From Fimbriimonadaceae bacterium (lineage in GTDB: Bacteria > Armatimonadota > Fimbriimonadia > Fimbriimonadales > Fimbriimonadaceae), in the NCBI GenBank assembly GCA_022843485.1, contig JALHNM010000005.1:62001-126000 (forward strand): a stretch of 64,000 nucleotides of DNA, written 5' to 3'. Shown here piece after piece: positions 16,215 to 25,194 of this stretch. The number at the start of each line of letters is the position of its first letter. Position 1 is the first letter of the stretch. Under the pieces are notes generated by a model that saw nothing but the letters and a program-made list of their open reading frames with translations, made no database searches and was not told the DNA's origin. Made by a program: the position numbers and the translations under genes.

Positions 16215-17456
16215 TCAGGGGCGCGCGGTTGTCGGTATGCCCTTCTGTCGGAGCATCTTCATTCGATCCGCCCAGAGTTGCGTACCATCTGCCGTCGTGC
16301 CCGGGCGCTCTGTCCAATCGCGCTCCACCTTGAAGTCTTCGTAGCCCTTGCGCACAGCTTTGACTTCCCAGTCGAACCGGAAGTTGCCGGTCGCGCCTTG
16401 GAGCTCCCGTACCTCGAAGGTGCCGTTACTCAGTTCACCGGCGGCGAGGCCCTTCGTCTCGAACGAGCGCGGAGTGAGGAGGACGGTGTCCGAGCCGGCC
16501 GCCATCATCTCCACGAAGTGCGAGGGCAGGGTCACGGTGGCGCGGCCGTTCGTCAGCCGGGCGGAGCCCCTGACGTACATGCCGGCCTCGGGGCCCTCGA
16601 GCGAGGCGTACCAGTTGTCCTTGGTCGGGTCGCTGCGCGAGGGCTCTACGAAGAACTTGAGGTCGCCAAAGATCTGCCCAGCACCGACCGTCGGGTTCCA
16701 AAAGGCACCCGCACGACCAATCACGGTGCCGGGCTGGGTGATCGCCATGAGCCCGTTGTCGGGCGAGGTGGGGTTGATGCCGAGCGCGACCGCGTTGCCA
16801 GTACGGGTGGAGATCGCCAAGAACGAGCCTCCGCTCTGGGGAGTGAACTGGAAACTTGGGCCAACGAGCTGGTTCGAGAGGGTGAGAGGGCCAGTGCTGA
16901 GGCTTGTGCTGCTGATACTTCCGGTGGTCAGGCTGCCCGAGATGAACAACCCGCTGACCCGGCCGGTGCCCGTCACGGACAATGTGTCGCTGGGTGAGGA
17001 CGTGCCGATCCCAAGCTTGCCGTCGCCCGTGATCCGCAGAAACTCGCGGAAGTTGCTGCCAAGAGAGCCTTCCCCGCCGAACCGAAGCGGCTGGGTCCTG
17101 TTCCAGATGACGGCCGGCCCCGCCTGCGAGCCTTCGCCCAAGAGGTAGACGTAGCCGTTCTGGCTGAGGGCGCCAACGGTCGGCCAGCCGTACTGGGCAG
17201 GCGTGACCGCTTCGATCGAAAGTCCAGCGTTGAAGCCGGTTTGCGAGGCCACGATCCGAGAAGCCATGGCCGTACCATCGACGCGAGAGCTGCCAGCGTC
17301 CGCTGTCCCGGGACTCGATGGTTGGAGCTTCACGAAGGTGGGGGTCACCCCACCGACCTGCGCGTCAGCGGAGCGGGAGCTCAGCACGACCGCCGCACCG
17401 ACGAGCGAAAGGAGCGCTACCGCGAGAGTGGCGCGTTTTTGGGAAAGCAGTTCCAT
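16215..17456 (-). CDS. Secreted fibre-like surface protein
   Basis: 413 residues. Signal peptide TLAVALLSLVGAAVVL; N-terminal segment VGGVTPTFVKLQPSSPGT; a central GKLGIGTSSPSDTLSVTGTG motif of the kind seen in tail-fibre and trimeric surface proteins; and a C-terminal module beginning YASLEGPEAGMYVRGSARL followed by TLPSHFVEM, VLLTPRSF and FRFDWEVKAVRKGYEDF. The same architecture is found in the paralogue at 57160-58290, with near-identical C-terminal motifs. Probably exported and displayed on the cell surface; partner and function unknown. Confidence 0.8.
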   Translation of the reverse strand: MELLSQKRATLAVALLSLVGAAVVLSSRSADAQVGGVTPTFVKLQPSSPGTADAGSSRVDGTAMASRIVASQTGFNAGLSIEAVTPAQYGWPTVGALSQNGYVYLLGEGSQAGPAVIWNRTQPLRFGGEGSLGSNFREFLRITGDGKLGIGTSSPSDTLSVTGTGRVSGLFISGSLTTGSISSTSLSTGPLTLSNQLVGPSFQFTPQSGGSFLAISTRTGNAVALGINPTSPDNGLMAITQPGTVIGRAGAFWNPTVGAGQIFGDLKFFVEPSRSDPTKDNWYASLEGPEAGMYVRGSARLTNGRATVTLPSHFVEMMAAGSDTVLLTPRSFETKGLAAGELSNGTFEVRELQGATGNFRFDWEVKAVRKGYEDFKVERDWTERPGTTADGTQLWADRMKMLRQKGIPTTARP

Positions 17457-17899
17457 GAATCTCCGTTGGCATCTCGCCGGAACCCATTATAGGGCAATGT
17501 AGCGGCATTCGGCAATGTTACAGGAAGAAATCCACTACGCCTCCTTGCCACCCGCCGGGGTTGGAGGCGCCCACCCCAGCGACATTGCGATCCCCGCGGT
17601 CACGATGGCTCCAAGGGTCAGTGCGGGCCTCGATAGCAAAGGTCTCATTGGTTGCTTCATGTTGGCTCTCCTAGCGAATTCGCCAGGAAGGCCACCTTAC
17701 CCGGTGATCCAATGAACTTGGCGCGGACGCCTCGATCCCCGACCCATCCCTCCCCAACTAGGCCGGTCTAACCGTCGGGCCAGAACGGAGGTCGACGCTC
17801 CGCGGCGACCCGGTCAGCCCGCTGGAGGCTGGGCACTGCCGAAGACGGCCCGGGGAGCCCAAGGCATCACCCCACCCACGACCCCTCGCGTCCGGCAAG

Positions 17900-17986
17900 G
17901 GGCTAGCGCCCATGGCTATGGCCCTGAGTCTCGGCCTGGCCCGGGCTACCTGGGCTCGACGGGCCAAAACTCTGCCACCTACCGCC
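17900..17986 (+). repeat. MITE-like repeat, right-hand segment, copy F
   Basis: GGCTAGCGCCCATGGCTATG...GACGGGCC, ending GCCACCTACCGCC, matches the right half of copy H. The rest of the 17457-18009 spacer shows no gene that I can support. Confidence 0.55.
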
Positions 17987-18009
17987 ATGCGCCAGGCATA
18001 CTTCGGTGA

Positions 18010-20097
18010 GTGGAAGAGGGCGACGGACCACAGATCGGTCAACGGCGGCGGGTCAGGGGCCTGCGAGAAGCCTCGGAGAGCGAGCGAGAAGGCTTCGACC
18101 TGTCGGCCCCGCAGGATCGCGTCCAGCACTGGACACTGAACCTGCGTAGGTTCCCGGTCACCCTGGCGGCGCGCGTCTTCGGTCTCGCTCTCATCCTCGT
18201 CGTGTCGGCGCTGGCCCAGGCCCGATTGGGAGGCGGCGGCGGGTTCGGCGGCGGTGGAGGCGGGGGCCGAGGCGGGGGGTTCGGAGGAGGCGGTGGAGGG
18301 TTCGGCGGAGGAGGCGGATTCAGCGGAGGTGGGGGCAGCTTCGACGGAGACCGTGCGCCTCTCCTGCTCGGGCTCATCGTCCTGTTCGTCATCGTCCAAA
18401 TCATCTTCCGGTGGCTCGAGCAAACCAGGTACGAGCAGACAGTGACGGAAGCGGACGACGCCCGACTCCTCCGAGACCGCCGCCACGCCGAGGCGACCCT
18501 GGCGGCCTCCGACCCGGACTTCAACCCCGAAGGGCTCTACGCCCGAATCGGGTCGAGCTTCGCCGAGATGCAGCGGGCATGGTGCGCGCAGGACCTCTCA
18601 CCGGTGCGGGCCTTCATGAGCGACGGTGTTCACGAGCGCCTGAGCCTGCAGATCATGGAGCAACTCGACTTCGGCTATCGGGTCGAGATGTCAGAGTTCA
18701 GGGTCTTGAACGTCCAAGCGATCGATGCCCTCGCCGAGAGGCACTTCGACACCGTCGCGATCGCCATCCTCGCGACAGGCACCTTCCAACGGGTCGATCG
18801 GGAGAACGGCCGACCCGTCGCCGACAAACCGCCGGAAGTCGGTTCCTTCGTCGAGGTCTGGACCTTCATGCGACGCCACGGGGCTCGCACCCGCGCGGGT
18901 GTCCAGGGGCTCATGGAGGGTCACTGTCCCAACTGCGGCGCCTCGCTGTCGCTCGCCCAAAGCGCGAACTGCGGGTCGTGCGGCTCCCTTCTGCGCAGCG
19001 GCGAGCACGATTGGGTGCTCGTCGAGATCACTCAACGCTCGGAATGGAAAGGGCTCTCCGTCGCCCCCGTCGCAGGGGTGGACGAACTTTGCCAGCGCGA
19101 CCCCGACTTCGCGCTCGCACACTTGGAGGACCGGGCGTCCGTGATCTTCTGGCGACTGACGATGGCCGATCGGCTGGGCTCCGTGACCCCGCTCCGAAAG
19201 TGTGCCGTGGGCCCCCTGTGCGATCAGATCGAGTCGGGATACCGGGCGGCCGGCACCGAACGCCCGTACGTCGGCGAGCGAGCCGTCGGCTCGGCGGACG
19301 TCGTCGCCCTCGCACCTGCCGGGATGCCCGCGGGGGACTTCGACGCCGAGCTCGACCGCGCGTTCGTCCGTGTGCGCTGGGCGGGGCGGCCCTTCGAGGC
19401 CAAAGGCCGCACCCGGACCAAGTTGAGTCACCAGGCCACGATGTTCGACACCCTGTTGGTGCTCGTACGCCAACCCGGTGTGCGTTCCGTGCTCTCCCGC
19501 GCCTTGAGCTCGGCGCAGTGTCCCAGGTGTGGGGCCGCGGAGACGGATTCCACGAGCCACAGTTGCGAGTTCTGCGGGACGGTCTTGAACGACGGCGGAG
19601 CGGACTGGGTGCTCCAGACCGTCGTCCCCGTGGGCTCAGTGGCCGCCCAGGTAGCCCTGGAGCAGGTTCGGTCTCAATCTGCGGCGCCGGAGTCCCAGCG
19701 AGCCACCGAGTCCGCCAGCGGGATGGTCGCATGGATGGTCTACATGGCCCTGAAGGACAATGAACTCGATGCAAGGGAGCGAGCCATTATCGACCGGGTG
19801 GCGCGCAAGCGCGGGATCCGGAACGAATCGGTGGAACTCCTGCTGGACGCCGCGGCTACGGGCCGACTCGAGCCCCCCATGCCTTCGGGAGACGCGCAGG
19901 CGAAAGAGTGGCTCGACGCTATGGCCGATGCCGCCTTGATCGATGGAAAGGTCACGGCGGCGGAGCACAAGCTGCTCTCGCAAGCCGCCACCGCCCTCGG
20001 TTGGGACAAGGAGGACGTGAAGCTGATGCTGAGGCAACGAAGGCTCTACGTCCTCCGCAACGCCCGCGATGAACTCAAGGGCCGCAACGACACCTAG
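18010..20097 (+). CDS. Membrane protein: Gly-rich linker, Tim44-like domain, two zinc ribbons, TerB-like C-terminus
   Basis: Up to 695 residues from a GTG at 18010; the first ~45 residues look non-coding, so the true start may be near 18130. Order: hydrophobic signal/TM (VFGLALILVVSAL), a 40-residue Gly-rich run (residues 73-112), a TM helix (PLLLGLIVLFVIVQIIF), a Tim44-like region (LYARIGSSFAEMQRAWCAQDL...), a zinc ribbon CPNCG...CGSCG (from 306), a second globular region, a second ribbon CPRCG...CEFCG (from 504), and a helical TerB-like end (LKDNELDARERAIIDRVAR, DAALIDGKVTAAEHKLL). Tim44-like proteins with Gly-rich linkers are common in bacteria; this combination with two ribbons and TerB is less so. 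Function unknown. Confidence 0.82.
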   Translation: MEEGDGPQIGQRRRVRGLREASESEREGFDLSAPQDRVQHWTLNLRRFPVTLAARVFGLALILVVSALAQARLGGGGGFGGGGGGGRGGGFGGGGGGFGGGGGFSGGGGSFDGDRAPLLLGLIVLFVIVQIIFRWLEQTRYEQTVTEADDARLLRDRRHAEATLAASDPDFNPEGLYARIGSSFAEMQRAWCAQDLSPVRAFMSDGVHERLSLQIMEQLDFGYRVEMSEFRVLNVQAIDALAERHFDTVAIAILATGTFQRVDRENGRPVADKPPEVGSFVEVWTFMRRHGARTRAGVQGLMEGHCPNCGASLSLAQSANCGSCGSLLRSGEHDWVLVEITQRSEWKGLSVAPVAGVDELCQRDPDFALAHLEDRASVIFWRLTMADRLGSVTPLRKCAVGPLCDQIESGYRAAGTERPYVGERAVGSADVVALAPAGMPAGDFDAELDRAFVRVRWAGRPFEAKGRTRTKLSHQATMFDTLLVLVRQPGVRSVLSRALSSAQCPRCGAAETDSTSHSCEFCGTVLNDGGADWVLQTVVPVGSVAAQVALEQVRSQSAAPESQRATESASGMVAWMVYMALKDNELDARERAIIDRVARKRGIRNESVELLLDAAATGRLEPPMPSGDAQAKEWLDAMADAALIDGKVTAAEHKLLSQAATALGWDKEDVKLMLRQRRLYVLRNARDELKGRNDT

Positions 20098-20213
20098 GGC
20101 GCGTTCGGCGCCTGCTCGCCCTTTGTCGTCAGCCCCGGGCGCTGTGCGTGACGGCTCTCGCGGAAGTCCCTGGGGGAGATCGAAGGCTCAACGGCGCAAG
20201 TCGAGACGGTAGC

Positions 20214-20290
20214 TGCCCATGGCTATGGCCCTTGGCTCCTGCCTGACCGTTGACTCAGGAGCGCGACGGGCCATAACCAGGCCACCCGCC
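20214..20290 (+). repeat. MITE-like repeat, right-hand segment, copy G
   Basis: CCCATGGCTATGGCCC...GACGGGCCATAACCAGGCCACCCGCC; the last 11 bases are the perfect family terminal repeat. Confidence 0.65.
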
Positions 20291-20320
20291 GCTCGGGGCC
20301 ACCCGGTCGCGGTGACTGGA

Positions 20321-21145
20321 ATGGGAACGAAGACCATTGGGCGTGGGGGTACATACGGGGGGAGGACTGAGATCGAAGGTAGACGCAAAGTCACATGGCT
20401 CATCGCCCTGCTCGGAGCCGGGCTGCTAGCCTGCACGCCTGCCCCACGCCAGGCGACCGACTGGTGGGCCCCGTCACCAGACGATGACCTAGCGGTGTTG
20501 CCACCGCCGAAGCGTCGAGTCGAGGTGAGCGAGGCCGAGCGGCGGGTCGGGGCCGGTCGGACGGCGGACAGCCTCGCCTTGCTGGGCTCGGCCTACCTGT
20601 TCGACCGACAGGGCCAACGGGCTTTGGAGACGTTCGAAGCCTGTCTCGAGGTCGCCCCGGACGACCTTCGGTGTGCCGGAGGTCGTGCCCAGGCCCTCTT
20701 CGCCCTGCGGGACTACGTCCGGGCCGCCAGTGAGTTCAGAACTGTTGCCCCGAGGGCAGTGACTCCGAGAGGTAAGGCGCTCTTGCTCGATCAAGCAGGG
20801 CTGTCAGCCTGGCTGGCAGGAGACCTCAAGGCAGCTGAGGCGGACTATCGAGCGGCCTTAGGTGCAAGTCCCGAGGAGCATCTTCCCCAGCGAGGGCTGG
20901 GCCGTGTCCTCGGACAGCAGCGTCGGTACGCGGAAGCCGTCCCCCTCCTGGACTCTGCGGCGGCCTCGGACTCGAGGGCAATGAGGTCGTCCGCCTCGCT
21001 TTGGGCCGCCCTGGCACTCCTCGAGATGGGCGACCCAGCCGCAGCAAGGATCAGGGTGGCCCGTATCGAGAGGGGCGACCTCTCCAAGCGCGAAGCCGAG
21101 GTTCTGCGACGGGGGGTCGCCCCTCGGTTGGGGGCGGATCAATGA
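20321..21145 (+). CDS. TPR-type lipoprotein
   Basis: 274 residues from the ATG at 20321 (the open frame reaches 20219, but that lies in repeat G). A lipoprotein signal ends in LLGAGLLAC with lipobox Cys38, after a basic stretch GRRKVTW. The mature part is made of helical hairpins like TPRs: SLALLGSAYLFDRQGQRALE, AGGRAQALFALRDYVRAASE, ADYRAALGASPEEHLPQRGLG, SLWAALALLEMGDPAAARI. Likely anchored in a membrane as a protein-interaction scaffold. Its stop overlaps the next start (ATGA). Confidence 0.75.
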   Translation: MGTKTIGRGGTYGGRTEIEGRRKVTWLIALLGAGLLACTPAPRQATDWWAPSPDDDLAVLPPPKRRVEVSEAERRVGAGRTADSLALLGSAYLFDRQGQRALETFEACLEVAPDDLRCAGGRAQALFALRDYVRAASEFRTVAPRAVTPRGKALLLDQAGLSAWLAGDLKAAEADYRAALGASPEEHLPQRGLGRVLGQQRRYAEAVPLLDSAAASDSRAMRSSASLWAALALLEMGDPAAARIRVARIERGDLSKREAEVLRRGVAPRLGADQ

Positions 21146-21351
21146 GGGTGCTCGCCTGGTGTTTGTTCGCCTTTGGGCTCTGGATCGCAAAGGCGGGTCT
21201 GGAGACGCTGACGACCGGGGTGTTTTGGTACAGCCACTATCGGTCTTACACGGGCTCGGCCGCCACAGGCGCGGGTTGGTTCCAACTGCTTGCGGGTGTG
21301 CTCTTCATGCTTGCCCCACTCGCGCAGCGTTGGGACGAGGAGCGGGAGTGA
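21142..21351 (+). CDS. Small two-helix membrane protein
   Basis: 69 residues, translationally coupled to the TPR lipoprotein (ATGA overlap). Two membrane segments: LAWCLFAFGLWIAKAGL and WFQLLAGVLFMLAPLA, with a charged C-terminus QRWDEERE. No family recognised; coupling suggests a joint role with the lipoprotein. Confidence 0.6.
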   Translation: MRVLAWCLFAFGLWIAKAGLETLTTGVFWYSHYRSYTGSAATGAGWFQLLAGVLFMLAPLAQRWDEERE

Positions 21352-21778
21352 ACGGCATAGTCAGCCTTGCCCTCTCGTGCGCTGATTCGCCTGGGACTCG
21401 GAGGGTCGGCTGACGTCGGCCACCGGGGCTTGGGGGATGCGGCGGGTGGCCCGGCCTGACCGGAAGGGCAGGCGGCCGGGTGGCTTCGTCGTGAGTGGTG
21501 GCTTGCGCCTCGACCGGCGCCTTCCCCCTCGTTGCACGGCCCTTCGGCATACTCGGGCGAAAGAGTACACCCGATCCGCCCGGGGTGTCTCGATCCGTCC
21601 ATCGCAGTCTCGACACCCCCTCCCCGGGGCCTTTCCGTTCCGTTGTTCCGCTCGGTGTCCGTGCAGTGTCCGTTCAGTGTCCGATCAGTCGAGTACTCGG
21701 ATGCTGGGGGCTCCCAGTGCGGGATAGCTGAGAAAAAGCGGAAGAGGAGCCGAGTATCAAGCCTAGGATGGCGAGGAC

Positions 21779-22030
21779 GGCGGGTGGCCGGGTTGAGGGG
21801 GATGGATCGTGCCCGCTCAGCCCGGTTCCAAGGGAACTCTCGAACCCGCACGGATGCGCAGGTGCCCGAGCACCGGGCGATGGCTCTGGGCGCAGACGAG
21901 CCACCCGGCCAAGGGTGGGGCTCTCTCTCAGCCACGCGCCGTGAAAGGGCTAGCGCCCATGGCTATGGCCCTGAGGCCTAGGCTGGCCGGGGCCTACGGA
22001 CATCGACGGGTCATAACCGTACCACCCGCC
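21779..22030 (+). repeat. MITE-like repeat, copy H (full length)
   Basis: 252 bp, the longest copy, with perfect 9-bp ends GGCGGGTGG and CCACCCGCC. It contains both the left segment found in A-C and the right segment found in F and G. The 21352-22112 spacer otherwise holds the short tandem run GTGTCCGTGCAGTGTCCGTT near 21655-21690 and no supported gene. Confidence 0.75.
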
Positions 22031-22112
22031 GATGGGAAAGCGCCTCGAAGTCCGAGGCTGAGCTCTACGACAGCGAAATCTGGCTGCGCTACGTCGAGGA
22101 AGAAACGCCCGA

Positions 22113-23084
22113 ATGAACCCCAACGTCCGCCTTCTCCCGATCCTTATCCTTGCCGCCCTTGCTCCTGTCGGGTGGCCGCAGCAGTCCCGATCGAAGGGGG
22201 GCGAGATCATCACCAGGCTGCCCGCCGTTCGCATGCCAGCGGGGACGTGCGACACCTTCGGCTGGGTGCCGATCGACAAGTACGAAAAGCTGTCCGGCGA
22301 CACGGCCCGGGCGCTCGCCCTCGTCCGCGCCAAAGACTACGCCGCCGCGAAGCGGCTCCTCGACCGCCTGATCCTCAAGGAGCCTCGGAACGTAGTGGCC
22401 CGGAAGTTACGGATCGACGCCGTTCGGGGGCAAGGCAAGCTCCGAGACCACATCAAATGGCTCTACGGTCTGGCGAGGGGCTCCTACTCAGTCAGGCATC
22501 GCTTTTCCGATACCGGTTTAGCGTTCGAATACCGTCTGTCCCTTTTCCTCGAGGATCGAGACGCCGACCGAGTCGGCAAGAACGGGCTCATGCGGTTCCA
22601 CGGCAACGACTCCCCTGCCGACCTCTATTCGAGCCTGTCAATAGGCGAGGACGATCTCGGGGGGGTCACCTACCGCATCGTCTTCGCCAGCCTCTCCTAC
22701 GACTCCGACCGGCTGGACGAGAGCAGGAGGACGTTGGGGAGCTTTGTCGCCGAGTACCCACACGTTTACGAGGTGCGGCTCCTCTACGCCCGTGCGCTGA
22801 GTGGTGGCTCGGGACAGGCCGTAGACGGTGCCGGTCGGATCGTCAAGAGTCGCCCCCCGATCGAGCCGGACGAGATCGGCTCGATCCGACAGGTCGAGCG
22901 GGTTTTGAAGGACGCGCCCCTTTGGGCCCAAGGACACCTCACCTTGGGGGCTTATCTGGTCGGGAGCGACAGGGCCCGAGCCATCGCGTCTCTGCGTCGC
23001 GGGATCCAGCTCAGCCCGCCCGGCAGTGAGCAGAGGCAATGGGCGACCGAGATGATCGAACGCATTGAGAGCCTGAAGCGCTGA
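22113..23084 (+). CDS. Secreted TPR-like protein
   Basis: 323 residues. Signal peptide LLPILILAALAPVGWPQ. The mature part has TPR-like helical pairs: ALALVRAKDYAAAKRLLDRL, VVARKLRIDAVRGQGKL, LSYDSDRLDESRRTLGSFV and, at the end, AQGHLTLGAYLVGSDRARAI. The centre (FHGNDSPADLYSSLSIG) is not repeat-like. No catalytic signature seen. A strong hairpin follows the stop. Confidence 0.72.
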   Translation: MNPNVRLLPILILAALAPVGWPQQSRSKGGEIITRLPAVRMPAGTCDTFGWVPIDKYEKLSGDTARALALVRAKDYAAAKRLLDRLILKEPRNVVARKLRIDAVRGQGKLRDHIKWLYGLARGSYSVRHRFSDTGLAFEYRLSLFLEDRDADRVGKNGLMRFHGNDSPADLYSSLSIGEDDLGGVTYRIVFASLSYDSDRLDESRRTLGSFVAEYPHVYEVRLLYARALSGGSGQAVDGAGRIVKSRPPIEPDEIGSIRQVERVLKDAPLWAQGHLTLGAYLVGSDRARAIASLRRGIQLSPPGSEQRQWATEMIERIESLKR

Positions 23085-23097
23085 CGCGGGCGGGTTG

Positions 23098-23125
23098 CCC
23101 GGCCTGACCCGGAGGTCAGGCCGGG
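23098..23125 (+). terminator. Terminator-like hairpin after the TPR gene
   Basis: A perfect 12-bp GC-rich stem (23098-23109 with 23114-23125) around CGGA, 14 bases after the stop at 23084. No U tract. Confidence 0.6.
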
Positions 23126-23310
23126 AGCTAAGGCCCTGTCCCCGGATCATCGCTTCGCGACGGGGCCGGGCCTCCCGCCGGGGCTAGGAGGTCGGGGCGG
23201 GTCGTGAGGAGAGTGTCCGACAAGGCCCAGTCGCCCGGGTCACCCCGGCCAACAAACCCCGTATCGAGCCCCCCGCAACCCGGACGCCCGCGAGAGCCGG
23301 AGCTCAGCGG

Positions 23311-24222
23311 CTAGGGGACGACGCTCTTCTCGCCCGGCTTGTTCTCGTAGTAGACGACCTCGCTCTCCACCCCGCCCTCGGGCGTGAGGTCGAGCAGGAC
23401 GAAGGCGGGTGGGAAGTGGGCGTAGTCGCCGCCCCACCAGGCCCCGCTCACCGCGCCGCCGCAGACGTAGGTGACCCGGTCGTAGTGGCAGACGTCCACA
23501 TGGTGCTGGTGCCCGGCCAGGGCCAGGCGCACGTTCTCGTGCTTGAGGAACAGCTCGCGCAGCTCCTTCGGCTTGCCGACGCCGCCCCCCTCGATGATGT
23601 TCGAGACGCTGAAGATCGGGGTGTGGGTCACGAGGCAGGCGGGCAGGGTCGTCTTGCCGAGCTCCTCGTCCAGCCAGGCCCACTGCTCGGCGTCGACCTC
23701 GGTCGGCTTGCCGGGGTGGAAGACGTCGAGCAGGAAGAAGCTCCAGCCACCGTGGTCCATGCGGTAATGGCGGTGCGGCATCTGGAAGTGCTCGACGGCG
23801 AGAGCCTTGCGGTCTCCGGGATCCTTGTCCTTGGGGTACCAGATATCGTGGTTGCCGATGACGTGGGCGAACGGCACCTTGACGTGCTCGCGCAACAAAC
23901 CGGCCCAGTTCTCGAACTGGCCGAGGGCGTTGGCCTCGTCGTTGCCCTGGTCGACGGCCATCACGTTGTCCCCGCCGAAGAGGTAGAGCCCGGGCCGGCG
24001 GGCGTTGGCGAGCGCGAACGCCTGGGCGACCCGCTCCTGCTGGCGGAACTTCGACCGGTCCGGCGCCTCGGGGTGCGGCACGTGGGCGTCGGTGAAGAAG
24101 GCCACCCGGAGGCTCTCGCTCCGGGGCCCGGCCGCCCGGGGGACACCCGCCAGCGCACCTGGGGCCAGAACCCCAAGGGCGGCGACGCCGAGCACCTCGC
24201 GACGGCTCAGCCCCCGGCTCAA
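23311..24222 (-). CDS. Tat-exported metallophosphoesterase
   Basis: 303 residues from the TTG at 24222, which overlaps the stop of the upstream gene (TTGA). The N-terminus LSRGLSRREVLGVAALGVLAPGALA is a twin-arginine signal peptide. The calcineurin-like motifs are complete: FFTDAHV, FGGDN, VIGNHDIW, LVTHTPI and LAGHQHHVDV. Tat export suggests folding with metals before secretion. Coupled with an exonuclease/endonuclease/phosphatase-family protein, so the pair may release phosphate or process a phosphoester outside the cytoplasm; substrate unknown. Confidence 0.9.
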   Translation of the reverse strand: MSRGLSRREVLGVAALGVLAPGALAGVPRAAGPRSESLRVAFFTDAHVPHPEAPDRSKFRQQERVAQAFALANARRPGLYLFGGDNVMAVDQGNDEANALGQFENWAGLLREHVKVPFAHVIGNHDIWYPKDKDPGDRKALAVEHFQMPHRHYRMDHGGWSFFLLDVFHPGKPTEVDAEQWAWLDEELGKTTLPACLVTHTPIFSVSNIIEGGGVGKPKELRELFLKHENVRLALAGHQHHVDVCHYDRVTYVCGGAVSGAWWGGDYAHFPPAFVLLDLTPEGGVESEVVYYENKPGEKSVVP

Positions 24223-25085
24223 CGGCCCTCCTTCGTGCGCACGAACTCGACGACGACGGCACGGTGGTCGGAGGGCCAGGGATCGACGGCGATGTCCGTC
24301 ACGGGGCCGGTCTCGCCGACGACCCAGGCCCCCGTCGGCCGAAGCGCACCGCGGTAAACGACGAAGTCGATCCGGTCCATGACGTCCTTGGGGTCCAGCG
24401 TCCCCACGGGGTAACCCGGACTCCACGTGTAGCCGGGCTTGGCCTTGGGGTCAGGGTGGACGTCGCGGTAGCCGTCACGGAAACCTGCCTCTTCGGCCAT
24501 GCGGGTCACCGGCCAGGCCACAGTCATCCCGAACGTGCGCTCGCGCGTCGCCTCGACCCAATCGAGGTGCGAAGGGGTGTTGAAGTCGCCGGTGAAGACG
24601 ACAGGCAGGGTTCGGTCGCGCCGGGCGGCGAGGTTCGCCAGCACCCGGCCCATCTGCGCCACGCGGCCCGCGTCCGCCTCGACCTGCTTGGCCTCCTCAG
24701 GCGTCTTGGCCTTGCCGTCCCGCACTTCGTACGGTCCATAGGGATATGGGTTGAAGTGGTCGTTGTAGACGAGCACGTGCGAGCCGTCCGGCAACCTGAC
24801 CTTGGCCCCGCCCCAGCGGTTCCCGTCCACCTTCCAGTCTTCCACGATCTCGAAGCGGGTGACGACCGAGGCCTTGGCGCTGTGGTTCCAGCCGAGTCCC
24901 TTTGCGATCTCCGCGAGGTTCTCGCCCGGCTCCTGGACACCGACGACGTCGGCCCTGGCCGCTTCGACGGCCTTGACGGTCTGACTGAGCGGCTGGAATT
25001 TGGTCCCGCCGACCAAGACGTTGAAGCTCATGACCCGGATCGGGGCCGGGGCCAGCACGAGGGCAGCGGCAAGGGCAGTGAACAC
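24219..25085 (-). CDS. Secreted endonuclease/exonuclease/phosphatase-family protein
   Basis: 288 residues. Signal peptide MFTALAAALVLAPAP. EEP-fold catalytic motifs: MSFNVLVGG (Asn), VVGVQEP (Glu), NDHFNPYPYG (His), VFTGDFNTP (Asp/Asn), MDRIDFVVY and WPSDHRAVV (Asp-His pair). Members hydrolyse phosphodiesters in DNA, phosphoinositides or sphingomyelin; the extracytoplasmic location fits a nuclease or lipid phosphodiesterase. First gene of a two-gene minus-strand operon. Confidence 0.9.
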   Translation of the reverse strand: MFTALAAALVLAPAPIRVMSFNVLVGGTKFQPLSQTVKAVEAARADVVGVQEPGENLAEIAKGLGWNHSAKASVVTRFEIVEDWKVDGNRWGGAKVRLPDGSHVLVYNDHFNPYPYGPYEVRDGKAKTPEEAKQVEADAGRVAQMGRVLANLAARRDRTLPVVFTGDFNTPSHLDWVEATRERTFGMTVAWPVTRMAEEAGFRDGYRDVHPDPKAKPGYTWSPGYPVGTLDPKDVMDRIDFVVYRGALRPTGAWVVGETGPVTDIAVDPWPSDHRAVVVEFVRTKEGR

Positions 25086-25194
25086 GGATTCGAGTGTGCC
25101 CCAGAGTTGTTAAGATTCTGTCATTATCAGGAGTGCTTTCCTTCCCTAGGCTCGTTGCGGCCAGGGCGGACCGGAGAGTAACATCTGGCCGGTA

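Noticed and set aside
17457-18009. Gene in the 550-base spacer before the Tim44-like gene
   Set aside because: The open frames there are short, antisense or in repeat sequence.
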